From contig CAWZYM010000402.1 in NCBI GenBank assembly GCA_963966185.1, positions 607,001 to 671,000 on the forward strand: 64,000 nt of DNA, written 5' to 3'. Shown here piece by piece: positions 9,945-20,459 of the stretch. Below the pieces are notes generated by a model. The model did no database searches. It was not told where the DNA came from and saw only the letters and a list, made by a program, of their open reading frames with translations. The position numbers were made by a program, and so were the translations under genes. How positions within the stretch are numbered: position 1 is the stretch's first letter; every line of letters starts with the position of its first letter. Source of the stretch: Rhabditoides inermis (lineage: Eukaryota > Nematoda > Chromadorea > Rhabditida > Rhabditidae).

Positions 9945-10029
9945 TGCTCCATGGGAGGATCGAACTCCCGACCTCGGCATTTCTTACAACATATAAGTAC
10001 CACGCGCTAACCGACTGCGCCAATGGAGC
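9945..10029 (-). tRNA. tRNA-Ile(UAU)
   Basis: Consensus copy. Confidence 0.95.
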
Positions 10030-10146
10030 ACGTTTTAGCAATGCAGTGTTCCGAATTCGATTTCTCTCGTATTTCATTTGACAACATCTCGACTCGATTT
10101 CAGTAAACACACTCTCATGCATTGTAGACAGCAAGTAGTAAACGCA

Positions 10147-10259
10147 GCACGGATGGCCGAGTGGTCTAAGGCGCCAGACTCAAGCGATCGCTTCATACGA
10201 GCATGTGTGGGCATTCTGGTATCGGAAACGATGGGTGGGTTCGAACCCCACTCCGTGCA
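10147..10259 (+). tRNA. tRNA-Leu(CAA)
   Basis: GATGGG-type copy with a CTTTT terminator, as at 8533 one 1614-bp period earlier. Confidence 0.93.
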
Positions 10260-10306
10260 AATCTTTTGCCAAAATGTATTGGCAGTACTCTGAACAACAA
10301 AACTTT

Positions 10307-10391
10307 TGCTCCATGGGAGGATCGAACTCCCGACCTCGGCATTTCTTACAACATATAAGTACCACGCGCTAACCGACTGCGCCAATGGAGC
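10307..10391 (-). tRNA. tRNA-Ile(UAU)
   Basis: Consensus copy. Confidence 0.95.
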
Positions 10392-10508
10392 ACGTTTTAG
10401 CAATGCAGTGTTCCGAATTCGATTTCTCTCGTATTTCATTTGACAACATCTCGACTCGATTTCAGTAAACACACTCTCATGCATTGTAGACAGCAAGTAG
10501 TAAACGCA

Positions 10509-10621
10509 GCACGGATGGCCGAGTGGTCTAAGGCGCCAGACTCAAGCGATCGCTTCATACGAGCATGTGTGGGCATTCTGGTATCGGAAACGATGGGTGG
10601 GTTCGAACCCCACTCCGTGCA
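10509..10621 (+). tRNA. tRNA-Leu(CAA)
   Basis: GATGGG-type copy. Confidence 0.93.
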
Positions 10622-10668
10622 AAAATTTTGCCAAAATGTATTGGCAGTACTCTGAACAACAAAACTTT

Positions 10669-10753
10669 TGCTCCATGGGAGGATCGAACTCCCGACCTCG
10701 GCATTTCTTACAACATATAAGTACCACGCGCTAACCGACTGCGCCAATGGAGC
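10669..10753 (-). tRNA. tRNA-Ile(UAU)
   Basis: Consensus copy. Confidence 0.95.
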
Positions 10754-10823
10754 ACGTTTTAGCAATGCAGTGTTCCGAATTCGATTTCTCTCGTATTTCA
10801 TTTGACAACATCTCGACTCGATT

Positions 10824-10885
10824 GAGCATGTGTGGGCATTCTGGTATCGGAAACGATGCGTGGGTTCGAACCCCACCTCCGTGCA
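10824..10885 (+). pseudogene. tRNA-Leu 3' half, 5' half deleted
   Basis: Same junction as at 8222. Confidence 0.9.
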
Positions 10886-10932
10886 AATCTTTTGCCAAAA
10901 TGTATTGGCAGTACTCTGAACAACAAAACTTT

Positions 10933-11017
10933 TGCTCCATGGGAGGATCGAACTCCCGACCTCGGCATTTCTTACAACATATAAGTACCACGCGCTAACC
11001 GACTGCGCCAATGGAGC
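10933..11017 (-). tRNA. tRNA-Ile(UAU)
   Basis: Consensus copy. Confidence 0.95.
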
Positions 11018-11134
11018 ACGTTTTAGCAATGCAGTGTTCCGAATTCGATTTCTCTCGTATTTCATTTGACAACATCTCGACTCGATTTCAGTAAACACAC
11101 TCTCATGCATTGTAGACAGCAAGTAGTAAACGCA

Positions 11135-11247
11135 GCACGGATGGCCGAGTGGTCTAAGGCGCCAGACTCAAGCGATCGCTTCATACGAGCATGTGTGGGC
11201 ATTCTGGTATCGGAAACGATGGGTGGGTTCGAACCCCACTCCGTGCA
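11135..11247 (+). tRNA. tRNA-Leu(CAA)
   Basis: GATGGG-type copy. Confidence 0.93.
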
Positions 11248-11294
11248 AAAATTTTGCCAAAATGTATTGGCAGTACTCTGAACAACAAAACTTT

Positions 11295-11379
11295 TGCTCC
11301 ATGGGAGGATCGAACTCCCGACCTCGGCATTTCTTACAACATATAAGTACCACGCGCTAACCGACTGCGCCAATGGAGC
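11295..11379 (-). tRNA. tRNA-Ile(UAU)
   Basis: Consensus copy. Confidence 0.95.
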
Positions 11380-11449
11380 ACGTTTTAGCAATGCAGTGTT
11401 CCGAATTCGATTTCTCTCGTATTTCATTTGACAACATCTCGACTCGATT

Positions 11450-11511
11450 GAGCATGTGTGGGCATTCTGGTATCGGAAACGATGCGTGGGTTCGAACCCC
11501 ACCTCCGTGCA
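11450..11511 (+). pseudogene. tRNA-Leu 3' half, 5' half deleted
   Basis: Same junction as at 8222. Confidence 0.9.
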
Positions 11512-11558
11512 AATCTTTTGCCAAAATGTATTGGCAGTACTCTGAACAACAAAACTTT

Positions 11559-11643
11559 TGCTCCATGGGAGGATCGAACTCCCGACCTCGGCATTTCTTA
11601 CAACATATAAGTACCACGCGCTAACCGACTGCGCCAATGGAGC
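11559..11643 (-). tRNA. tRNA-Ile(UAU)
   Basis: Consensus copy. Confidence 0.95.
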
Positions 11644-11760
11644 ACGTTTTAGCAATGCAGTGTTCCGAATTCGATTTCTCTCGTATTTCATTTGACAACA
11701 TCTCGACTCGATTTCAGTAAACACACTCTCATGCATTGTAGACAGCAAGTAGTAAACGCA

Positions 11761-11873
11761 GCACGGATGGCCGAGTGGTCTAAGGCGCCAGACTCAAGCG
11801 ATCGCTTCATACGAGCATGTGTGGGCATTCTGGTATCGGAAACGATGGGTGGGTTCGAACCCCACTCCGTGCA
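11761..11873 (+). tRNA. tRNA-Leu(CAA), last full copy
   Basis: GATGGG-type copy; the last full-length Leu gene of the array. Confidence 0.93.
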
Positions 11874-11920
11874 AAAATTTTGCCAAAATGTATTGGCAGT
11901 ACTCTGAACAACAAAACTTT

Positions 11921-12005
11921 TGCTCCATGGGAGGATCGAACTCCCGACCTCGGCATTTCTTACAACATATAAGTACCACGCGCTAACCGACTGCGCCAAT
12001 GGAGC
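11921..12005 (-). tRNA. tRNA-Ile(UAU), last full copy
   Basis: Last intact Ile gene of the array. Confidence 0.95.
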
Positions 12006-12075
12006 ACGTTTTAGCAATGCAGTGTTCCGAATTCGATTTCTCTCGTATTTCATTTGACAACATCTCGACTCGATT

Positions 12076-12200
12076 GAGCATGTGTGGGCATTCTGGTATC
12101 GGAAACGATGCGTGGGTTCGAACCCCACTCCGTGCAAAACTTTTGCCAACATGTAGTGGCAGTACACTGAAAAACAAAACCCGGCATTTCTTACAGCATT
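12076..12200 (+). pseudogene. Array end: 5'-deleted tRNA-Leu and scrap of tRNA-Ile
   Basis: The 3' half of tRNA-Leu (12076-12136) lacks the extra C of the other truncated copies. It is followed by a diverged spacer and only about 14 bp of the tRNA-Ile middle (CGGCATTTCTTACA) before unique sequence begins, about 80 bp short of the 3' end of the lipocalin gene. Confidence 0.85.
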
Positions 12201-12282
12201 TCTCATGAAATGAATAAGTATTGCACAAAGAGGTGATGTGGTGTGTTGACAGTAGGAAGGACGTGGATGAAGAGTGAAGTGG

Positions 12283-13699
12283 CTACTTTCCGAATATGTC
12301 CTTGAGCACGTTCCGGATGTAGCTGATAGGGGTGGCGGGCCGGCACTGCGACCAGTCCGTGTAGTGCAGCTGGCCCGCGCTCAACATTAGTTGTGTCTCG
12401 CGTTTCTGTTTTTTATGAACTCACTCCGTGGACGGGTTGAGAAATCCCTCCTTCTCGAGATCCGCCTCCATTCGGTCCTGCAATAGTCGCGTATGAGTCA
12501 CTGTAGTTATACATTTCTTCTTTCATGCATTGTAGACATTACATTCATTTCAACCCCATCCATATCTGCCGTTTTCCATGTTTGCCTGTTTGCTTACTTT
12601 GTCGATAATAAATGTTATCGGTGATCAATCTATCTATCTCAACGTTATTACGATAACCAGATGGACCTTGTGGGTTTTGTAGAATGATCGGATGTCGCGG
12701 ACCAGTCCGATGATAGGGAAGCGGGCCCAGTTGGAGAGGATGAGGTACTCATACTGTCCCGTCTCCGTGTTCTTCGGACCAGCGAGCACGATCTGGTCTG
12801 AAACAATGCTCTTGCAGTTCCCACTATCAAATAATGCGATCTATTTTATTTTTTATAATCAGAATCTTATCACACTGTGTGCATGTATGTATATTTGACT
12901 GATTCACTGTGGATTGAACAGTTGTGATAATCAACGTACAGGGACAGGGATCGTCTTGGAAGTAGACGAACACCTGCTTGCGGTGGATGAGACCGTAGCC
13001 GAACGAGTGCTTCTCGCCGCCCTACAATACCTCTCTCTCTCCCTCCCTCCCTTCATCTCTTTCTCTCTCCCCCTCTCTCTCCCCTCTCCCTCCCTCCTCC
13101 CCCCTCTCTCTCTCTCCCTCTCTCTCCCACCTCCTCGCTCTCTGTCCGGAACGCCTCGGCCACCGAAAACGACGACGTGTTGCCGGCCTGCGCCACTTGC
13201 GTGACTTAAACGGAAACATCTTGTTTCGCCTTTCTTTTTCCTCTTGTCCTCTGCCTTTCTCGTAGAGAACATGTCGCTTTAATGTATCACTCGCAAATAG
13301 AAATCATGCACAACGCACATTCGGTGGTGGGACAGAAACGCTGGTGGACAGCCGGAGTGTCGATCGCCTGAAACGCGAAGCAAATGTTGAAAGAATGGAG
13401 GCGCAACGATCTCCATTCTACATCTAGCTTATAGCAGCCAACCATTCACATTTGTTTTTTTCAGTTCGGGTTGGGTCGTGTTTGCATGTTCTTTTTTCTT
13501 CCTTCACTCACCCACATATACTTGCCCAGCAAGTTTGCGTGCTGAATGTCCGGCGTGGGCAGGAGAGATGAGAGATAGTCCTGTCGTGTTTGCCTGTTGA
13601 ATGACTTACCTGAATAGAGCCACATACCTGTACTCCCGGAATGTTCCTGACAAAGTTCTGGAAGAACGACGGCGATCTGAAGTGTTGTGTTCGAAAAGA

Positions 13700-13737
<38 letters not shown>

Positions 13738-14672
13738 AAACGGAAAAAAAAGTTTTAGTTTTACACGATTCGAATTTAAAAAAAGTTCACATTTCTGCGT
13801 CATAAGCAAAAAACACACACACACACATATTGCTTTCACGTCTGCTTTACAAGCTTTGAAATGGAAAAAAATTTACTCATAGGATATCATAGCTGTTTGA
13901 CAATCTTCAAAGTAAACGAGAAGAAGATCACCCTCACTTCTGCTTGACAAGCTTCAACTTCAAACTTCAGAAGATAAGAAGATCGCACTCACTTCTGCTT
14001 GACGAGCATCGATCCCTTGGGTAGACAGGCGCCGGCGCCCGGCAGACTGCCCACCACTCCCGGAATCACTGGAAGACCATCGATGAACTGCACCTGTGGT
14101 AGCGGCTCCTTCAACCTGAATGGGGGTAATTTGCATAGCTTTACTCTTCGCGTCCGCATGTGGAAGATTGACTAAACAAATTCACAAAAAAACGTGTATG
14201 GTACTGGCACAAACTACATATAGCTTATAGCAGCCAATCATGCACATTTGTTTCAGTTTGGGTTGGGTCGTGTTTGCATGTGTGTTTTTTTTTGCTTTCT
14301 CTTTCGCGATTCAAGTCGGAAATCATAGATTGCTCGCGCGGTCCGCGGATAGGATTGCGGTCAGTGTTGGAAAGCCAGCTTTTTCAGTGATTCGTGGTGA
14401 GAAATGGGACAACAACATACACTCACTTCTTGGCGAGCGCGTTGTTGGGGTTCTTCTGGACTGACTGGAGGTAGTTGATGAGGCCCACCGACTGACTGTA
14501 ACGGACCATTACAGGGCTGGGCAAAGGGACCACTCTACCTGGCGAGATCGTGGAACGGCTCGCGCTCGACGGTGCCAGTGTCGCCGGTTGAGAGACCGAA
14601 GATCTCGAGGATCTGCGCCTCGGCGGCCGCGAGTAGAACGACTCCGAGCAGTAGCCGCGTCGCGCCGCACAT
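12283..14672 (-). CDS. Lipocalin-related secreted protein (LPR-like), 318 aa, 11 exons
   Basis: Probably a secreted lipocalin that binds a lipophilic ligand or acts in the apical extracellular matrix. Exons (minus): 14539-14672, 14427-14495, 13993-14115, 13610-13676, 13512-13580, 13319-13367, 13131-13204, 12940-13021, 12658-12797, 12425-12477, 12283-12379. They total 957 nt with every junction in phase. Residues 1-19 are a signal peptide (RLLLGVVLLAAAEA). The lipocalin GxW-type motif LLGKYMW lies near residues 148-154. The barrel continues through YGLIHRKQVFVYF, a strand with EYLILSNWARFPIIG, and a C-terminal helix with LEKEGFLNP. Cysteines in DDPCPY and SQCRPAT could form the usual disulfide. 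An earlier stop (12421-12423) is avoided by a good GTGAGT donor, and the downstream exon reads into a Cys-containing tail. CT-rich repeats at 13030-13130 and 13700-13740 are intronic. The family call rests on motifs read by eye; the exact LPR member is not assigned. Confidence 0.8.
13022..13130. repeat. CT-rich simple repeat
   Basis: A pyrimidine-rich (CTCTCTCC)n-like tract fills the intron between exons 7 and 8 of the lipocalin-related gene. Confidence 0.9.
13699..13738. repeat. (CT)n simple repeat
   Basis: A CT dinucleotide tract in the third intron of the lipocalin-related gene; a short (CA)n follows at 13810-13827. Confidence 0.9.
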
Positions 14673-15015
14673 CTCCCAACTACACCAACCCCTATACGGG
14701 ATCATCACATCAAAACGACACGCCCGCCCGCCTGCGCTCTCCGAGCCCGTCACGCCTTCTCTCACACACTCTCTGCTGCACCGCTCGCGCAACCCGCCCT
14801 TTTTCTCCCCCCCCCCCCCACCCGACTACTGGAATATCACGACACACAGCGGGGCGCGATAGGCGATCCAGCAACAACCAGCTAGCATCATCATAATATC
14901 TCTCTTTATGCACACACACACACACATGATGTTTTCTCGATTATTAGAATTCTTATTAGGTCGGCGGCGGTGCGCCGATTGCACTATGACCGGTTGCGGG
15001 AGGGGGGTGGACGAA
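14673..15015. other. Intergenic spacer
   Basis: About 340 bp between the lipocalin gene start and the stop of the next gene on the same strand. It holds a run of C at 14811-14819 and a (CA)n at 14911-14925. I see no gene or clear promoter motif. The spacing is longer than the roughly 100 bp usual in C. elegans operons. Confidence 0.5.
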
Positions 15016-18000
15016 TCATCCAAAGAAGGAGAACGAGCCGGACTGCTTGTCGACCTGCTCAAACGGCATGGAAGGACCCTTGCCGCCGCCGAATCCGAGG
15101 CCCGATTCGGCTCGCGCCGAAGAGAACGAAGCGGCCGAGGGCGCGGGAGGCGCGGGCGGAGCGCTGAAATGAAATCTTAGATCAATCTTTTTGAACCAAG
15201 CTGTACCTCTCCGTCTTGGCATTGGGTAGTTCTTGGAAGAGTCCGACCTGCGGGTGGCTGAACTCGGATGGTGCAGCAGGCACCGGTGCTCCATTGAACA
15301 TCAGAGCTGAAATCGAATGGTACACGAATGTTGCCATTCCGTATACTCACCGGAATCTCCGGCGAAAGTGTTCTGCACGCCGCTACGACCGCGCTGGAAT
15401 CCCGTGTCCTTGGCTAAACACATAAATGTAATCGAATCGCTCGGCGAAGAATACTCACTCTGCACCGGCGCCTCGACGTTGAACGCTTGCTGGCTGGCAG
15501 CCGGCTGAAAATGGAATTTAGCAAAACAAAACTTGACTCATGTTGTAAGAGCTTTGGTTATCAATCATGGCATTCTGAGACTCTAGATTTTCATCACAGT
15601 CCACTGGGCTGCAGCGGGACTGAACCAGCGAGAGTCGCTTACTAGACGCGCTCGCTATCCACTACACCACCGCGCAGTTGACCTACCTGGTATCGCTCGG
15701 CTCTAGACTGAGGCGCGGCCGCCGGCTCGTTGATGTAGCCGGGAGGGGGAGGAGGCGGCGGCGGGACGGGAGGCTGCAACAACAACACTACAACACCACA
15801 CGTTTCACACATGAATCCTATCAGGCACCGGCGTCCTCCGCTACTCTTATTAGTAGACAGCAGCGCAGCTCTTCTTTTGAGATTCGCTGACTCTTGTTAT
15901 CATCTCTTTTTTACATTATTTTACGTGTTCTTTAAAAAGGAAAATATTATTCACACGCGCTAACCTCCGCAAACTTGAACGCTTTTCCAGCGGCGACAGT
16001 GGGTGCGGCGGCGGCGGCAGCGAAGAGCGGCGGGGGCGGCGGGGGAGTGGGAGGCGTGGGAAACTGGAAAGGACCCGACCGAGCCGCAGCCGGAGCCTGC
16101 ACAGCCTGTTGTTGCTGCTGAATTGCGTTTGAACTTGTTGTTGACAGATTTGCAGCGTACCTCGTGCACCTCAGCCATCGCCTTTGCGTACTCAATCTGC
16201 CTCATCAGATCCATGCTGCGCTCCTCCTGACAGAAGTATTGATTTCAATTCATGTGAATTTATGTATACCTTGCTCTTTCGTGTGCTTCCGGGCAGCAAG
16301 ATCTCGCGAGCGAGCTGCGTGCCGAAACCCACTGAAACATGTCTCACGTGTTTTCTATTACTGAGTTTTCGACTCACCGAGGTTGTTCTGCTCGTATCCA
16401 CCATAGCTGCCGTATCCGGCGTTCTTGTCGGCGTCATAGGTTCTCACTCCACGCGCGGCCTAAATGATGCAATGACCACTGCAGAGAAATCACAATGATC
16501 AATGACCACAGACCACTGGTGCAGCAGCAGCTGATGCGGCGGCGGCGCGGCTGGCGAGCAGAGGCATGAGAATCGGGCTGATGCCGTCGATGATGCCGGC
16601 GATCGGCGGCAGCATCTTGGCCACGCGCTGCGTCGCCTCCGGATTCGCGGCGAGAAGGTTCACCGGAGAACCTAAAGCGCGTTTCAGACTGAACGCAACG
16701 CAAATGCGTTGCGGTTGCGTTTTGAAACGCATGTGACAAATCAGCAAAAACTACTTCGCCGCATCGCAAAACGCAACGCAGCATGCGGCAGAATTTGGCT
16801 CAAAAACTCCGCCGCACCGCACGTGCGGCAAGGTAATAACGAAAAACGCATGCGTTTTCGATGCGGCAAGTCTGAAAGGTGCAAAACGCAGCCGCAGCCG
16901 CACGCACCGTGCGGCGAGACGCATTGCGGCGTGCGGTTGCACTTTGCAATGGGAAACGCATGCCGCACAGTGCGGTGCGGCGAGTATGAAAGGGCCTTAA
17001 GACGGACAGGGTTGATTGATGTTAACTATGACTCACCGATCGATGAAATAGTGGGCAGTTCGATGGGCGCGGGAGTGGGTTGGGTGCTTTCAGTGTCGGC
17101 CTCGTTCTTAGCCTCGATCATCTCCTGCTTCTCCTCCTCCTCAGGGACGGGTTCCTTGGTGGCGGCTGGTGTCTCCTCGTCCTTCTCCTCCTTCTCCTCC
17201 TTCTCCTCTTTCTCCGCGTCCTCGTCAGCCTCGTCGCTGTCCTCCGCGTCTTCGGCAGCCTCCTTCTCGGTCTGCTCCTCAATAGGATCAGCAATTTGAC
17301 CTGAAATGAAATGATGCTACACAGAACGTAGGCAAAACAATCACTCACCGTCCTCGACCTCTGCCTCGGGAATGTTGAGGTTGACGGGCTTTTCAGTGGT
17401 TGTGGTAGTAGTGGCGGCCTTGGTCGACTTGGGTTTGGGCTTCTCAGTGGTGGTTTTCTTCTCAGACTTCTTTGTGGTCTTGACATTCTCGGTGGTAGTT
17501 GTCTCCGTCGCCTTTTCAGTGACAGCTTCGGTGACAGCCTCGGTCGTCGCCTCCTCGGTGGTAGTTGTGGTCGTCGCTTCAGTAGTGGTGGTGGTAGAAG
17601 TCTTCGGGGTATTCTTCACCGTGGTCTTGGATGTAGTTTTCTTCTCGGTCTTCTTCTCTTCAGTAGTCGCCTCGGTAGCGCTGAACTTCTCCTCGAGCTC
17701 CTCGATCTTCTCGTCAATCTTTTTCGTCGCATCCTCCTTCTCATCCTTCTTGTCGTACTTAGCAAACGTTTTCTGCTGCTTCTTCGTTTTCTCATCCTTC
17801 TTTTCCACTGTCGTCTCCCCCTTCTCCTCCTTCTTCTTGTCGGTCTTCTCCTGCTTGTCCTCGTACTTGCTGAACTTTTTCGGCTGCTTCTCGATGACCT
17901 CCTTCAAGACCTCCTTGATCTCGTTTTCCTTCTCCTTCAGCAGAGCAATGGTGTTGTTCATCTTCTCCTTCTTCTCTTCTGTCGTCACTTCCTCCTTGAG

Positions 18001-19499
18001 AATCTTCATCACCTCCTTCTCGATCACAGCCGTCTTCCTCTGCTCCTCGTTATCCTTCTGCTCCTTCTCCTTCGCAACCGCGTCGAACTTCTCCTTGGAA
18101 GCAGTGTGGAAGGTGACGCTGAGCTTCTTGTCCTTCTTCTCCTCACCATTCTCCTGCTTCTTCTTTTCTTCGATGTTCTTCTTCTCCTCCTTCTCCTTCT
18201 CCTCCTTCTCCCCCTCCTTCTTTTTTTCCTTTTCCTTCTTCTCCTTCTCCTCCTCCTTCTTCTTTTTCTTCTCCTCCTTCTGCTCCCTCTCTAGCTGCCT
18301 CTTTTTCTCCTCCTCCTCCTTCTCCTCCTCCTTCTTCTTATCATCCTTCTTCTCCTTTTCCAGCTGCTTTTTCTTCTTTTCCTCCTCCTCCTTCTTCTCC
18401 TTCTCCTCCTCCTCCTTCTTCTTCTTTTCCTCCTCCACCTTCTTTGTCTCCTCCGTCGCCTTCTCCTCCACTGTCTCCTCCCTGCTCGCTCTCACCTCCA
18501 CAGACGCATTGTCACTGTCGTAATGGTGACGGCTACGGTGGCGTCTGAACACGACATATGAATTCATCAATACCACACAAAACGATGACAGTACTCACCT
18601 CTTCTCCATCCGCTCCTCCGAGTCAGTCTCCTCTTCGCTCTCATAGTACTCGTCCTCATCCTGAACATAGAGATATGTGATATGAACATCGCAAACCAAA
18701 CTAAACAAACTGTGACAAGAGGAGAGACGCTGATGAGGAAAAAATGCAATAGTCAGCCCAGCAACTAAACTGAAGTAACACATCAACATACTCTGAGGAA
18801 GTCGAAATCGTCGGGTCCGAGGTAGACGCTCTTGGAAGGGCCGGTAGTGGTGGTGGTGGAGGCTGTGGTCGACTCTGTCGTAGTCGTGGCCTCAGTGGTC
18901 GTGGTCGGTTCAGTGGTCGTAGCTTCCGTCGTTGTCGTGGGCGCTTCCGTCGTGATGGTAGTGGTTGTCGTGGTCTTCTTCGTAGTCGTCGTGGGTGGTG
19001 TGAGTCCGGGAGGCGGCGATCCCTTGTACCTACAAGACACACCAATCAATAATAACTATAAGAAACACACCTGGGCAGAATGTAGTTGAGCAGCTTCTCA
19101 TTGATGATCTCGCCCTTGCCCTAAAGTATTAATTTAATACGAAACATACCCTATGTGACAATACCATTCCACGTCCAGCGGCCATCAGCTCCGCAGGCAA
19201 AGTGAAATCGTGCGGCGCCGGTGTGGTGTGATACCTATACAAAAGACATGTTTGAAAACTGTTCAAAACTTACTATGATGATACATTGGTGAAACGAAAG
19301 AACTGACAATAACTCACTGGATCTGTCCCTTCTGCGCGACTCGTCGGAGGATGCTGCCCCACGCGCCGATCGCGTCTCTGACTCCGAACTGGTCATTGAT
19401 GTCCTCGGGCGGGGGTCCGCCAAACAGCTGCGCGCACGCCGGCGCGAGCACAAGCAGCGCCCAACACCGCATCCTCCAACACAACTCGTAAACTCGCAT
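15016..19499 (-). CDS. Low-complexity secreted protein, ~1008 aa, 17 exons, function unknown
   Basis: I do not recognise the family. Exons (minus): 19318-19499, 19165-19234, 19071-19120, 18792-19029, 18599-18660, 17349-18544, 17037-17300, 16514-16671, 16378-16459, 16270-16331, 16161-16226, 15965-16117, 15687-15773, 15459-15504, 15351-15413, 15207-15306, 15016-15163. They total 3027 nt and stay in frame. A signal peptide (WALLVLAPACAQ) starts from Met1 or, more typically, Met10 (19472). In order follow a short unique segment (GGPPPEDINDQFGVRDAIGAW), a Thr-rich mucin-like stretch, an acidic patch (ESEEETDSEE), a ~400-aa Lys/Glu-rich likely coiled coil that ends Thr-rich, an acidic Glu/Asp stretch, a hydrophobic piece (MLPPIAGIIDGISPILMPLLAS), a GYGSYGGY piece, a Pro-rich stretch and a Gly/Ser-rich tail. 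The layout suggests an extracellular structural protein; no enzyme motif is seen. The 5' edge of exon 12 (16117 or 16105) is uncertain. Confidence 0.72.
15609..15676 (-). repeat. tRNA-like sequence in an intron (SINE head or tRNA relic)
   Basis: On the minus strand the intron between exons 13 and 14 has an A-box-like TGGTGTAGTGGATAGCG and a B box GGTTCAGTCCC about 30 nt later. The acceptor ends do not pair well, so this is a tRNA-derived repeat rather than a working tRNA. Confidence 0.6.
16674..17003. mobile_element. MITE-like intronic element rich in GCGG/ACGC words
   Basis: The large intron between exons 7 and 8 is filled with short GCGGCA, ACGCAA and TGCGTT words in both orientations. Its two ends resemble each other as inverted repeats: AAGCGCGTTTCAGACTGAAC at the left, and on the minus strand AAGGCCCTTTCATACTCGCC at the right. 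Flanks are CCTA and CTTAA. No ORF is credible. It looks like a non-autonomous DNA transposon; the superfamily is not assigned. Confidence 0.55.
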
Positions 19500-20266
19500 T
19501 AATCACATCAACAAGTCGCGTCGGACAGAAAAGAGCGAAAGTCGAGATGGCGCAATGCGATCGGGACTTTCGCTTTCTCGGCGGCGGCGGCGATCGAGAG
19601 CGGATTGAATACCGGCGACCGCCCGCGAACGCACCCACACACGGAAATAGGTCGGATGAGAATATCGGCTCTCGCCAGATAAGCGATATCGCGTGGCGTA
19701 CGTGTGTGAACTGCGCGATGACTGATCCCGAGACTCAGAGAGTAGCCTCCGCAGTGTTTCTTTGCGGGCGCGGCGTCAGCCGCGATGTGGGTCAGAGTAG
19801 TGTGCGCGCACGCAATAGATCCACCCTTTTCGGCCCGCTGGAGGAGTGTCTTTGATGTCCTCTCTCGCTGAAACAAGATCTCGATGCGCGCGTTTATGGA
19901 CAGACACATTCTTGGGTGCTGCGCGACGCGGGCTAATATGCGTGATACTGTTCGAGAGTGGACATTTTGTTAGCGCTGTCTGGAGTGGTATGTGTGGTGT
20001 AGAGGGGGCATATCGCTGGCGCGCTATTATAAGAGATTTTGGCGTATGTGTCTCTTCTCTCATCTTCCGTATATGGGGTCAGATCGAAGACGCGACCACC
20101 GCCCGCGCACAAAGAGAAGAAATCGCTTGGCGAAAGTGAAAACGAACCCGTTCACCCGGCGCCCCGGCGGCTCACAATTGATCACAGGGACCGACGAAAA
20201 TAACGGGAAAACCTCGTAATGCTGGGAGCACCCCAGCGCATTCCAACGACAATACGTAAATACTCT
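19500..20266. other. Intergenic region upstream of the low-complexity gene
   Basis: Sequence between the start of the 1008-aa gene and the 3' end of the collagen gene. ORFs on both strands lack homology features and splice continuity. It presumably holds the promoter of the minus-strand gene; no motif is certain. Confidence 0.4.
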
Positions 20267-20272
20267 TTATTA
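20267..20272 (-). promoter_or_regulatory. Poly(A) signal AATAAA of the collagen gene
   Basis: AATAAA on the minus strand, about 190 nt after the collagen stop codon. Confidence 0.65.
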
Positions 20273-20459
20273 TTATTGAGCACCGCTTGTGACAACGAGA
20301 AAGACACAGTCGCATTATTGCAGTGAAATGGGAGGTGAATGGGGGGGAGGGGGCTATACACAAGGAGGAGATACTATGCAACCTCTACTCGAGACCTCGT
20401 CGCTGCTACGTTCACTGACACGTGAATAAGGCATATTAGGGGTGGGCAATATTAGTTGA

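Larger units (their letters stand above)
1..12200. repeat. Tandem array of ~362-bp units with convergent tRNA-Leu(CAA) and tRNA-Ile(UAU)
   Basis: The segment is built from near-identical units of about 362 bp. Each holds a plus-strand tRNA-Leu, a 47-bp gap with both Pol III terminators, a minus-strand tRNA-Ile, and a ~117-bp spacer up to the next tRNA-Leu. Units with a broken B box are 363 bp. From 7.8 kb on, 626-bp compound units (362 plus 264 bp) alternate with single units; the 264-bp part lacks the 5' half of tRNA-Leu. The array starts before the window and decays at about 12.2 kb, where only a scrap of tRNA-Ile remains. Long ORFs here, including 228-aa ones, are translations of tRNA genes. 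Array structure is read directly; how many copies are expressed is unknown. Confidence 0.97.

Noticed and set aside
592..11748. Many 140-aa and 228-aa minus-strand ORFs in the first array
   Set aside because: They run through tRNA-Ile, spacer and antisense tRNA-Leu; their conservation is that of the tRNA repeat, not of a protein.
1..12200. CRISPR array
   Set aside because: The regular repeat period contains eukaryotic tRNA genes with introns and Pol III terminators; there are no short unique spacers and no cas genes.
12421..12423. TGA at this position as the end of the lipocalin-related gene
   Set aside because: It lies inside a strong GTGAGT donor; splicing to 12379 keeps the frame and adds a Cys-containing lipocalin-like tail.
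17372..18523. 383-aa plus-strand ORF rich in Ser, Phe and Val
   Set aside because: It is the antisense reading of the Lys/Glu-rich exon of the minus-strand gene.
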